Assembly (NCBI GenBank): GCA_050122535.1
Contig: JASFIT010000281.1
Span: 1 to 6,236, forward strand
Direction of reading: 5' to 3'
Origin: JASFEQ01 sp050122535
Lineage (GTDB): Bacteria; Desulfobacterota; DSM-4660; Desulfatiglandales; HGW-15
DNA length: 6,236 bases
The notes under the pieces are model-generated. The model made no database searches. It had not been told where the DNA came from and saw only the letters and a program-made list of their open reading frames with translations. Position 1 is the first letter of the stretch. Every line of letters begins with the position of its first letter. Positions 1-6,133 of the stretch are shown here, piece by piece. The translations under genes were made by a program, and so were the position numbers.

Positions 1-139
1 AGAAAAAGCGATGGGATAAAGAACGTCTCTAACCACCCACTCGGCCCCGAACAGCCTGGGGCCTCGTTCGAGACACTGAGAACACGGAGGGTTCTTTAGT
101 AAAAAGGAATGGAGTCATTTATTTAGAAAATACGTGATC

Positions 140-274
140 GCTCTAAAACTGAATGTGGAGCGCCCGTCGGAGAATAAAATGAGCTAGCTCGTTTTATTCC
201 CCGAGGAGCGTCCACATCGGTCACGATGAATCCTCATCGTGATCCCCCGCTCAAGAGCGGGGGTTTTAGCGAGC
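140..274. repeat. Element A core: outer stem closing three hairpins
   Basis: The outer stem pairs GCTCTAAAAC (140-149) with GTTTTAGCGAGC (263-274), giving 10 base pairs and a 2-nt bulge. On the plus strand the enclosed hairpins come in this order. First is a long hairpin at 154-216, with TGTGGA/TCCACA at its base and an AATAAAA/TTTTATT upper stem capped by the palindrome GAGCTAGCTC. Second is a perfect 9-bp hairpin, TCACGATGA/TCATCGTGA, with loop ATCC (221-242). Third is a 9-bp GC hairpin, CCCCCGCTC/GAGCGGGGG (244-263). The plan resembles a cloverleaf but has no tRNA features. The same three hairpins occur in the copy at 5910-6050 in the opposite order, so this core is inverted relative to that one. 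Confidence 0.7.
244..267 (+). terminator. Terminator-like GC hairpin plus TTTT, plus strand
   Basis: A 9-bp GC-rich stem, CCCCCGCTC/GAGCGGGGG, is followed at once by TTTT. It has the form of an intrinsic terminator for transcription running rightward, but the T run is only four bases and is then broken by AGCG. It points against the RND operon, which is read leftward, so it would not end that transcript. It could block antisense transcription into the permease gene. It is part of the element core and may simply be one of its structural hairpins. Confidence 0.35.
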
Positions 275-375
275 CGAATGAGTTCTCTGTGAAATCTTTC
301 TCTGTGTTCTCTGCGCCTCGAGTGAGCCCGAGCCCTGAGCTTGTCGAAGGGTCGAGGGGGAACGGGTGGTGAATC

Positions 376-3300
376 TTAATTACTCTCTTGTGCGGTTTTA
401 CTTACCGTTCCCATGCCCGGTTTCTCCATCCTGATGAAGAACATGAGCAGAGACGGGATTACAAAGACCGTGAAAATCGTGGATAGGGCGAGCCCTCCGA
501 TGACAACGCTCCCCAGACCCCTGTAGAGTTCAGAGCCGGGACCAGGCGCTATGACGAGGGGCATCATGGCAAAGATACTGGTGGATGCACTCATGTATAT
601 GGGTCTTAACCTTGTCCTGGTGGATTCCAGCACCGCTTCCTTGTAGTTCATTCCATGGTATCTCACGTTGTTTAGGGCCTGGTGAACAATCAGAATGGCG
701 TTGTTCACCACCACGCCGATCAATATAACAAACCCGAGCATGGTAAGAATGTCCAGGGGTTGAGGCGTTAAGAGGACGTTTACCAGCCTAAGACCCATTA
801 GCCCCCCTGCAGTGGCAAGGGGGACTGTAATCATAATGATCAGGGGGTAGGCAAAGTTTGCGAAAAGCGCAGACATGAGTAAATAAGCGATGATAGCCGC
901 CAGGACAAAGTTCCACTGAAGCGCCTGCGCGGTCACGGTAAGTTTGTCCGCTGCACCACTCTGTTTCACATTGACACCCTGCAACAGACCCTGGCCTTGA
1001 AGTGTCTTTACGGCCCCTTTTTCGATCTTCTCCATGGCCTCCTGAAGCGTAATCGTGAATGGAGGCGTCACTTGAAGCGTCACGGTCCTGTTTCTCTCCA
1101 GGTGTCTTATCTCGGTAATGCCTGCTGTCCTTTCAAATTCTGCAAGGGAAGAAACGGGAATAATCCTTCCTTTGGGGCTGACCACAAGGGCCCCATAAAG
1201 CTCCTCGGGGGTACTTATATTCTCCTCTGATGCCTTGAGTACGAGATCAATCTTTTTCTCTCCCTCCTGCTTGAAATCCCCGATCTTCCTGCCATCCATG
1301 AGCACATCAATGGCTATGCCCAGGTCCCTGGCAGACATGCCTGCGGCCTTTAAACGGTCTCTAATGGGCTTTAGTTTTACTTCCGGATAGAGAAGCTCAA
1401 GGGATGGGAGAGGCCTTATCTGAGCATCAGGCATCTCCTTTTTTATCATTCCGAACATGGCGCCTGCCACTTGGACCACTTTGTTGAGATCGTCGCCGCT
1501 TACGTCCAGATCAATGGTCCTTGCCCTTCCCAGTCTTGTCTGAAATATACCCGCCTGAATGCTCACCCCAAAGATCCCGGGAATGGAGTTTGTGATTCCC
1601 CTAAATAGTGGCAGAAGTTCTCCAGCCCGCTGCTCATGCATGCTTATGGCACCAAAAAGCATAATCCTCTCGGCGCCAATGTAGAACATGTTCTTTATGC
1701 CCGGGTATTGGCCTTGATCTTTACCGATGTAAGGCTTTACTTCACTGAAAACAAACTCTCCAATCTCCTTTCTCTCCTCGTAGGAAAGTCCAGGGGGTGG
1801 AATGAGAAAGTTGATGACCAGATTCCTGTTTCCCTGTGGAAGGTACTCCATTTTGGGGAATAGAATTGCGGCTGTAATCCCGGCAAGGGCAAAGAGAGAC
1901 ACAAATGTTACCAATCTTGTCCCCCAGTTTCGGATGGCCAGCCCAACCAAATTCATTATCCCGGTCTGCAGCCAACCGCCCAACGTTGCGATGAGCCATT
2001 TTAACGCTGCAATGAGCCCTTTTCCTGATTTGACCTTTCTCCTGGAGAGTCGGAAGAGCAGCCTTGAAAACATGGGGATGACTGTCACAGAGACAAGTAG
2101 GCTGAGGATTACCGCGCAGGCCACAGCAATTGCAATGTCCCTGAATAACTGCCCTGCCTCATCCTTTATGAATACAACGGGAAGGAATACGGCTACTGTT
2201 GTGAGTGTTGAGGCGAGGATGGCTCCCCAAACCTCTCGCGTTCCCTCGTATGCAGCATCAAAGGGCTGCTTCCCCATCCTTCTATGGCGGTCGATGTTTT
2301 CCAAGACTACAATGGCATTGTCCACGAGCATACCCACGGCAAAGGCTATGCCTGCCAGGCTTATCACATTGAGGTTTCTTCCTAAGAGATTCAAAAAGAT
2401 GAAGGATCCAATGATGCTTATGGGAATTGCAGATGCAGCAACCACGGTTGATGAGATACTCCTCAGAAAGATAAGGAGTACAATGATGGCAAGGCTTCCG
2501 CCAATGAAAATGTTATTCTTGACCAGGCCTATGGCACCCCTGATGTAAGGTCTTTGGTCATAGGCCCACTTAAAATGGAGTCCTTCGGGCTTGAGTATGT
2601 TTTCATTAAGCCATTGCACAATCTCCTCAACCCTGTCCGTAAGCTCAAGGATATTTACCCCCGGTTCTGGTTTCACACCTACGGCCATCCCAGGCGTCCC
2701 ATTGTGAAGCGATGAAGCCGTGAGTTTTGAATATCCAAAAGCCACATTGGCTATATCTGATAAGAAGACCCTCCTCTGGCCCGTTGATCGAATCACTATC
2801 CTTTTTATATCCTCAGGCGACTTGAACTCTGCAACCGTTCTTATCCTGTAGTCTCTTCGGCCCACATCCATATTGCCTGCGGAGACATTGATGTTCTCCG
2901 CTTTCAAGAGGTTGATCACATCAGTGACGGTCAGGCCGTATGCGGCCAGTTTCTCAGGTTTCACAATAATGTGCATCTCCCTCTCTATCCCCCCTCCTAT
3001 GAAGAGGTCCGCCACACCTTCCACTCTCTCCAGATATTGTTTCACCTCATTCTCAAAGAAGGTTCTGTAGGTATATACAAGGCGGGGGTTGTCGTCCGTG
3101 GCCTTCAGTATGAGCCACACAACAGGTGACGTTGCAGCCCCTGTAGCGTTTATGACGGGTTTATCCACATTTTCTGGATAGGATGTGACTTCGTTAAGCT
3201 TATTGGAGACCCTTAGGAGGGCCTCATCCACGTCTGTTCCAATCTTGAACCTGAGCGTGATGGTGCCCAAGTTATTGAAGCAAGAACTCTCCATTTCCGT

Positions 3301-3531
3301 CAGACCAGGGATTCCCTTTAAGACCTTCTCCTGCTCTTCTATGATGTCACGTTCTATCTCGTAGGGGGTGGCCCCGGTCCAGGTGGTCTCCACGGTAATC
3401 GTGGGTTCTATGACCGTTGGGCTTAACTGGTAAGGCATGCGCTGGAGACTTATCCACCCAAAAAGGACCACGATTATGATCCCAACCATAATGGTCACAG
3501 GTTTTTCTAGGGAAAATCTGACAGTATCCAT
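376..3531 (-). CDS. RND-family efflux permease (AcrB-like inner-membrane pump)
   Basis: This is a 1051-residue resistance-nodulation-division transporter, the usual length for AcrB-type and related pumps. It would use the proton gradient to move substrates from periplasm or membrane into an outer-membrane channel. TM1 is at residues 11-29, a first periplasmic porter domain spans about 30-335, TM2-TM6 fall at 339-487, TM7 at 540-558, a second porter domain at about 560-870, and TM8-TM12 at 873-1033. TM4 has the family motif GMLVDNAIVVLENI, with Asp404 matching AcrB Asp407, but the neighbouring position is Asn405 where AcrB has Asp408. TM10 reads GVVVNNAILIV, with Asn943 in place of AcrB Lys940. 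It follows the adaptor gene by 188 bp on the same strand, so the two are probably one transcription unit. AGGA lies about 10 bases before the ATG. Substrate cannot be told from sequence; drugs, lipids or solvents are more likely than metals. The stop lies 5 bp from element A. Confidence 0.95.
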   Translation of the reverse strand: MDTVRFSLEKPVTIMVGIIIVVLFGWISLQRMPYQLSPTVIEPTITVETTWTGATPYEIERDIIEEQEKVLKGIPGLTEMESSCFNNLGTITLRFKIGTDVDEALLRVSNKLNEVTSYPENVDKPVINATGAATSPVVWLILKATDDNPRLVYTYRTFFENEVKQYLERVEGVADLFIGGGIEREMHIIVKPEKLAAYGLTVTDVINLLKAENINVSAGNMDVGRRDYRIRTVAEFKSPEDIKRIVIRSTGQRRVFLSDIANVAFGYSKLTASSLHNGTPGMAVGVKPEPGVNILELTDRVEEIVQWLNENILKPEGLHFKWAYDQRPYIRGAIGLVKNNIFIGGSLAIIVLLIFLRSISSTVVAASAIPISIIGSFIFLNLLGRNLNVISLAGIAFAVGMLVDNAIVVLENIDRHRRMGKQPFDAAYEGTREVWGAILASTLTTVAVFLPVVFIKDEAGQLFRDIAIAVACAVILSLLVSVTVIPMFSRLLFRLSRRKVKSGKGLIAALKWLIATLGGWLQTGIMNLVGLAIRNWGTRLVTFVSLFALAGITAAILFPKMEYLPQGNRNLVINFLIPPPGLSYEERKEIGEFVFSEVKPYIGKDQGQYPGIKNMFYIGAERIMLFGAISMHEQRAGELLPLFRGITNSIPGIFGVSIQAGIFQTRLGRARTIDLDVSGDDLNKVVQVAGAMFGMIKKEMPDAQIRPLPSLELLYPEVKLKPIRDRLKAAGMSARDLGIAIDVLMDGRKIGDFKQEGEKKIDLVLKASEENISTPEELYGALVVSPKGRIIPVSSLAEFERTAGITEIRHLERNRTVTLQVTPPFTITLQEAMEKIEKGAVKTLQGQGLLQGVNVKQSGAADKLTVTAQALQWNFVLAAIIAYLLMSALFANFAYPLIIMITVPLATAGGLMGLRLVNVLLTPQPLDILTMLGFVILIGVVVNNAILIVHQALNNVRYHGMNYKEAVLESTRTRLRPIYMSASTSIFAMMPLVIAPGPGSELYRGLGSVVIGGLALSTIFTVFVIPSLLMFFIRMEKPGMGTVSKTAQESN

Positions 3532-3575
3532 GGGTAAAGAATCCTAACTTCGACGACCAAGCCTTGATTTGCCCC

Positions 3576-3605
3576 TCAACGGGGCTTCATTACGCTATCT
3601 CCTTT
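3576..3605 (-). other. Strong Shine-Dalgarno with a four-codon mini-ORF upstream of the permease
   Basis: On the minus strand AAAGGAG (3599-3605) stands 8 bases before an ATG (3588-3590) that opens a reading frame of only four codons, MKPR, then TGA. The coding bases overlap a short hairpin, GCCCC/GGGGC (3571-3585). The ribosome-binding site is better than the AGGA in front of the permease itself, and the frame is not the permease frame. It could be a leader peptide that couples translation, the remnant of a lost gene, or chance. Confidence 0.25.
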
Positions 3606-3649
3606 AGAGTGCCTAAAGTGTTCTAAAGTGTTCTAAAGTGCCTAAAGTG
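3602..3649 (-). repeat. Tandem CACTTTAG repeat, 9-10 bp period, between adaptor and permease
   Basis: Four exact copies of CTAAAGTG (plus strand: 3613-3620, 3623-3630, 3633-3640, 3642-3649) are spaced 10, 10 and 9 bases apart. A fifth, altered copy (CTTTAGAGTG, 3602-3611) makes an inverted repeat CTTTAG-5-CTAAAG with the first. The linkers alternate between GG-type and AA-type in a symmetric order. A period near one helical turn would put all copies on one face of the DNA, as expected of a multimeric protein-binding site, but no known operator is recognised. The units are too short for CRISPR repeats and have no spacers. The array sits inside the probable efflux operon. Confidence 0.75.
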
Positions 3650-3719
3650 AATGAGGAATCTAGCGCCTTACTTCTGGCACTGCTTCTTGCACCATCTGTA
3701 TGCGTAAAATGATTTCGTT

Positions 3720-4799
3720 TTATTTTCGGAAATTTTGCGCTTCAATGACGGGCTGTCCATCCCTGAGTCTCTCATTCCCTTTAACAACCACCTTCATGCC
3801 CTCTTTTAGCCCTTGTGCATTGACCCCTGCCATTCCACTTTCGTACCCTATCACCTTGACCGGAATCATCTTGGCCTTTGACTCTACCACTGCAAACAGC
3901 ACTGTCCGGCCGAACATGGTTATTACGGCGTCTCTTGGCACAACGAGGCTCTTTTTCTTCTCAGCGATGGGCAGGGCAACCCTCGCTTCCATGCCCTCTT
4001 TCAGGGATGCAGAGTTAAGAATTCTTATCTTCAACGGAAAGGTCCTGGTTGCCACGTCACCTCTGGGTACGATGGCAAAGACCTTCCCCTTCACGACGCC
4101 GACACCAACCTCCACATTCAAACTCATGCCCTCTTTCACAAATCTGATCATGCGCTCAGGCACATCCACCACCACATCGACCATATCATCTCTGGCAATG
4201 GTTGCCACCTTGGAACCAGGCGACAGCCACTCGCCCCTGTCAACAGACCTCTCGATCACTACACCATCAAAGGGTGCCCTGATGCGCTTCTTTCCCAATT
4301 CCACATTGATCCGTTCAACGTTCGCTTGAAGGGATGCGGCCCGCTTTTCAAGTCCCATTACCCTGAACCTGTGTTCGTCGTATAGCTGCTCTGATACAGA
4401 CCCCCCCTTGATCAGATTCTCTATTCTCTTGAGATCCAGGACTGCCCTTTCTCGCTCCACAAGAACCTGTTCATGGGATGAGCGGGTAGCAACAAGCTGC
4501 TTTTCAAGCAAATCCGAACTCAACCTGACCAGGATATTCCCCTTCTTTACCCTTTGCCCTTCCTCAAAGCTCACACTCTCAACTTTCCCATTCACCTCAG
4601 AGGCCACGTCAGAGACTTCCACATAGTACACGGTCCCGATAAACTCATACTTCTCAGCGACCATGCCCTTTTTCACATCAGACACAACCACTTTCGCGGG
4701 TGGCATGCCACCCCGCCCTTTTTCCTGTGCGTTGAGGGGTAAGGCAAACGAAAAGAGGATGAAAAGGACGACTAGCTCCTTCATTCTTTTCCAGTTCAT
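3720..4799 (-). CDS. RND efflux periplasmic adaptor (membrane fusion protein, HlyD/AcrA-like)
   Basis: The chosen ATG gives 359 residues. The frame is open upstream to an ATG at 4838, but GGAG lies 6 bases before the 4799 start, and a standard signal peptide begins there: positive MNWKRMK, a hydrophobic stretch, then LNAQ. There is no lipobox cysteine, so it is probably a soluble or signal-anchored adaptor, unlike lipoprotein AcrA. Domains in mature order are a first lipoyl half (VNGKVESVSF, about residues 69-93), an alpha-helical hairpin rich in Glu, Lys and Arg (about 94-167) that would touch the outer-membrane channel, a second lipoyl half (RIRAPFDGVV, about 172-202), a beta-barrel (about 205-275) and a membrane-proximal domain (about 285-355). 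It would bridge the permease downstream and a TolC-like channel. The same reading frame stays open for 19 codons after the TAA, which is within chance. Confidence 0.92.
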   Translation of the reverse strand: MNWKRMKELVVLFILFSFALPLNAQEKGRGGMPPAKVVVSDVKKGMVAEKYEFIGTVYYVEVSDVASEVNGKVESVSFEEGQRVKKGNILVRLSSDLLEKQLVATRSSHEQVLVERERAVLDLKRIENLIKGGSVSEQLYDEHRFRVMGLEKRAASLQANVERINVELGKKRIRAPFDGVVIERSVDRGEWLSPGSKVATIARDDMVDVVVDVPERMIRFVKEGMSLNVEVGVGVVKGKVFAIVPRGDVATRTFPLKIRILNSASLKEGMEARVALPIAEKKKSLVVPRDAVITMFGRTVLFAVVESKAKMIPVKVIGYESGMAGVNAQGLKEGMKVVVKGNERLRDGQPVIEAQNFRK

Positions 4800-4805
4800 A
4801 ATCTT

Positions 4806-4809
4806 CTCC
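4806..4809 (-). promoter_or_regulatory. Ribosome-binding site that fixes the adaptor start
   Basis: GGAG on the minus strand stands 6 bases before the ATG at 4797-4799. The upstream in-frame ATG at 4838 has no such site and would put 13 non-hydrophobic residues in front of the signal peptide, so the shorter start is preferred. Confidence 0.6.
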
Positions 4810-4897
4810 ACGTTATATAATGGAGCTTTGCCGGTCATATACCCTCTAACTTAAGCAAAAAATTACTTAACGCAACTTTCGAAAAACCGAATTCTTA

Positions 4898-5022
4898 GAG
4901 GCTGATGGAAAATGTCCATATGCAAGGCTTCCGAAATCCCGAGGAATGAGGCGTACAGAGAAGTACGCCGCAGTGACGAGGGATGAGGGTAACGCAGCAG
5001 ATGGGCGTTTTCCAACAGCCTC
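4898..5022. repeat. 125-nt imperfect palindrome upstream of the adaptor gene
   Basis: Pairing was traced by eye. GAGGCTG (4898-4904) pairs with CAGCCTC (5016-5022). GGAAAA (4907-4912) pairs with TTTTCC (5008-5013). TGTCCATATGC (4913-4923) pairs with GCAGATGGGCG (4997-5007) with one mismatch and two G-T pairs. ATCCC (4936-4940) pairs with GGGAT (4980-4984). The tip is GGCGTAC/GTACGCC (4950-4956/4963-4969) with loop AGAGAA. Unpaired stretches lie between the blocks. It shares no sequence with elements A and B. It resembles, from memory, a family of long palindromic intergenic repeats frequent in Desulfobacterota, which I cannot confirm here. If the promoter at 5061-5090 is used, it lies in the 5' leader of the efflux operon. 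Confidence 0.75.
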
Positions 5023-5060
5023 AACAGCAAGTTTGCCATGGGAGAGAATGTAAGTCCATC

Positions 5061-5090
5061 CTTATATTACACAAATCCCTCATATGTAAA
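5061..5090 (-). promoter_or_regulatory. Candidate sigma70 promoter for the adaptor-permease operon
   Basis: On the minus strand TTTACA (5085-5090) and TATAAG (5061-5066) are separated by 18 bases; each box matches the consensus at five of six positions. It lies past the yhhN stop and about 260 bases before the adaptor start, so its transcript would carry the 125-nt palindrome as leader. No better match was seen between 4839 and 4897, where only a short inverted repeat (TTAAG/CTTAA, 4851-4870) stands out. The bases 5023-5146 hold nothing else I can name. Confidence 0.35.
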
Positions 5091-5146
5091 AGATATTCAG
5101 CGCTGTCGGGAATTTGTGGCGCATGGAATAGTTATTTGGAAGAGAG

Positions 5147-5806
5147 TCACTTCAGAAGCCCTACCGAGAAGGCCAGGAGGAATTGTCCGGTGTAATACAT
5201 GGGCAGGCCTATGAGACGATTGAGGAACTCGTTTTTCAAAAACCGGTCCCGCGCCACGAATACGTCGGAAAAATAGAAGCTTACGGCCCCCGCAAAGGCC
5301 ATGATGCGGCCGGACTGAGCCAAGTGCGGATTACCCAGGAGGGAGCAGGCCCCGGAAATCATGATAGAGATGACGATTATGTAAATCACCACAGGGATCT
5401 GCATCTCCCCCAAATGGGGCCTCAGCCACAAATAGACCGTTCCGCTGACGAGGAGAACGACCAGGGACCCTGCCCAGGTCCATGTGCTTGTATGCGTGAC
5501 CGAGAAAAAACCAAACACGTAGAACACGTGCCCTATCAAGAACGAGACCAGGCCCAAGAGAAACATCTTTTGCTGGGGTAAGGCGAGGCATACATCTCCG
5601 AGCAGGGCGAAAACCAAACCCAACAGCAGAAAGTGATAATACCTGGGGATCGGATGGGGCTGAACCAGGATAGCAATGATGAACAGCAAGGAAAGAGCAG
5701 TCTTCGTGGGCAAAAGACCTTTACGATTCCCCTTGTTTTCAAAATAGAGAAGCCCGATCAGCAATATTGCCGCTAATATGATGATAAGAACATTCAATAT
5801 AGCCAA
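5147..5806 (-). CDS. YhhN-family membrane protein (lysoplasmalogenase-like), native TTG start
   Basis: The family (TMEM86/YhhN) cleaves the vinyl-ether bond of lysoplasmalogens in the membrane, releasing an aldehyde and a glycerophospho-headgroup. From the TTG start the protein has 219 residues, close to the usual bacterial length of just over 200, with about eight membrane segments. Family motifs seen are GLVFALLGDVCLALP with Asp71 in TM3, FLIGHVFYVFGF in TM4, SFYFSDVFVARDRF with Asp181 in TM7, and MYYTGQFLLAF in TM8. The frame is open up to an ATG at 5905 (252 residues), but the extra N-terminus is translated repeat element B and is hydrophilic. GGAG (5814-5817) sits 7 bases before the TTG, which directly starts TM1. 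A GTG at 5836 behind GAGGAG is a second possibility, inside the element. The family call is strong; activity on plasmalogens is inferred from the family. Confidence 0.85.
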   Translation of the reverse strand: MAILNVLIIILAAILLIGLLYFENKGNRKGLLPTKTALSLLFIIAILVQPHPIPRYYHFLLLGLVFALLGDVCLALPQQKMFLLGLVSFLIGHVFYVFGFFSVTHTSTWTWAGSLVVLLVSGTVYLWLRPHLGEMQIPVVIYIIVISIMISGACSLLGNPHLAQSGRIMAFAGAVSFYFSDVFVARDRFLKNEFLNRLIGLPMYYTGQFLLAFSVGLLK

Positions 5807-5813
5807 GATTAAG

Positions 5814-5817
5814 CTCC
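5814..5817 (-). promoter_or_regulatory. Ribosome-binding site supporting the TTG start of yhhN
   Basis: GGAG on the minus strand is 7 bases before TTG at 5804-5806. It lies just inside native sequence, 11 bases from the end of element B, so it should predate the insertion. Confidence 0.5.
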
Positions 5818-5909
5818 AGTTAATTGAGCCACCCACTCGCTCCTCAACAAGCTCGGAGCTTCGTTCGACACACACAGACTCTGAAAACAGATAACTCCTC
5901 CACATCTAG

Positions 5910-6050
5910 GCTCGCTCAAAACCCCCCGCCTCATGGCGAGGGGGCCCGATGTACCAACATCGGGACCAATGTGGAGGGCCTTTAAGGAGTAAAATAAGCG
6001 AGTTTATTTTACTCCTTAATGGACCCTTCACATGAGGTTTTGAAGCGAGC
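5910..6050. repeat. Element B core: outer stem closing three hairpins, inverted relative to A
   Basis: The outer stem GCTCGCTCAAAACC (5910-5923) pairs with GGTTTTGAAGCGAGC (6036-6050) over 14 base pairs with one bulge. Inside, in plus-strand order, are a GC hairpin (5923-5944, loop TCAT, one bulged A), an 8-bp hairpin CCCGATGT/ACATCGGG with loop ACCA (5945-5964), and a long hairpin (5970-6032). The long hairpin has TGTGGAGGG/CCCTTCACA at its base and a perfect 16-bp AT-rich upper stem (5982-5997/6004-6019) with loop GCGAGT. The types and sizes match core A, the sequences differ, and the order is reversed. Confidence 0.7.
5918..5944 (-). terminator. Terminator-like hairpin in the yhhN leader
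   Basis: Read on the minus strand, the GC hairpin of core B (arms at 5923-5930 and 5935-5944) is followed by TTTT (5918-5921). In this orientation it lies between the candidate promoter at 6134-6162 and the yhhN start. It could cause premature termination of a yhhN transcript. The T run is short, and its bases also pair in the outer core stem, whose first arm is transcribed earlier, so two alternative folds are possible. This is inference from form only. Confidence 0.35.
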
Positions 6051-6133
6051 TTTCTCCATCATCTTCAATTCTCTGTGCACTCTGCGTCTCGAGTGAGTCC
6101 CGCTTTTAGCGGGGGGAACGGGTGGTGAGCGAT

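Larger units (their letters stand above)
32..370. mobile_element. Element A: MITE-like structured repeat next to the RND permease stop
   Basis: No protein is encoded here. The ends are inverted: ACCACCC at 32-38 pairs with GGGTGGT at 364-370, and the similarity continues inward (CTCGTTCGAG and GAGAACACGGAG at 63-90 against the reverse complement of 300-326). Each arm carries its own small hairpin: GGCCCC/GGGGCC at 43-63, and CCCT/AGGG around 333-351. The middle (140-274) folds into three hairpins closed by an outer stem. A second copy lies at 5829-6125. It shares 26 of 29 bases with 298-326 and all 17 bases with 356-372, which shows a dispersed repeat family. Non-autonomous transposition is inferred from the terminal inverted repeats and the lack of a gene. 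I see no convincing target duplication (CTAA on the left, TGAA on the right). A structured RNA or REP-like element is the main alternative. Confidence 0.7.
5829..6125. mobile_element. Element B: MITE-like structured repeat in the yhhN 5' region
   Basis: This is the second copy of the repeat seen at 32-370. CCACCC (5829-5834) and GGGTGG (6120-6125) form the ends, and TGAG flanks both sides (5825-5828 and 6126-6129), a possible 4-bp target duplication. The left arm shares CCACCCACTCG (5829-5839) and TCGTTCGA (5861-5868) with the left arm of A at nearly the same offset. The right arm shares 6069-6097 and 6112-6128 with the right arm of A. Arm hairpins are GCTCC/GGAGC (left) and CCCGCT/AGCGGG (right), in the same places as in A but with different bases. 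No transposase is present. It separates a good promoter from yhhN. Confidence 0.7.

Noticed and set aside
140..274. Cloverleaf fold as a possible tRNA
   Set aside because: The arm lengths are wrong, and there is no anticodon loop, no T-loop sequence and no CCA-end acceptor pattern.
1802..2548. Long plus-strand reading frame of 248 codons
   Set aside because: It lies antisense inside the RND permease, has no family features and follows from the codon pattern of the real gene.
3602..3649. Tandem array as a possible CRISPR
   Set aside because: Units of 9-10 bp without spacers do not fit any CRISPR type.
3660..3719. Open frame of 19 codons after the adaptor TAA, as stop-codon readthrough or a recent stop mutation
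   Set aside because: A run of this length without a stop is expected fairly often by chance, and the adaptor already has full family length.
3700..4329. Plus-strand reading frame of 209 codons, rich in Thr, Ser and Phe
   Set aside because: It is antisense to the adaptor gene, whose domains and signal peptide are clear, and has low-complexity composition typical of a shadow frame.
4851..4870. Inverted repeat TTAAG/CTTAA upstream of the adaptor as a repressor operator
   Set aside because: The arms are five AT-rich bases, too weak to tell from chance, and no regulator gene is nearby.
4898..5022. Palindrome as a possible integron attC site
   Set aside because: The RYYYAAC and GTRRRRY type core boxes are not seen at its ends, and the neighbouring genes are not cassette-like.
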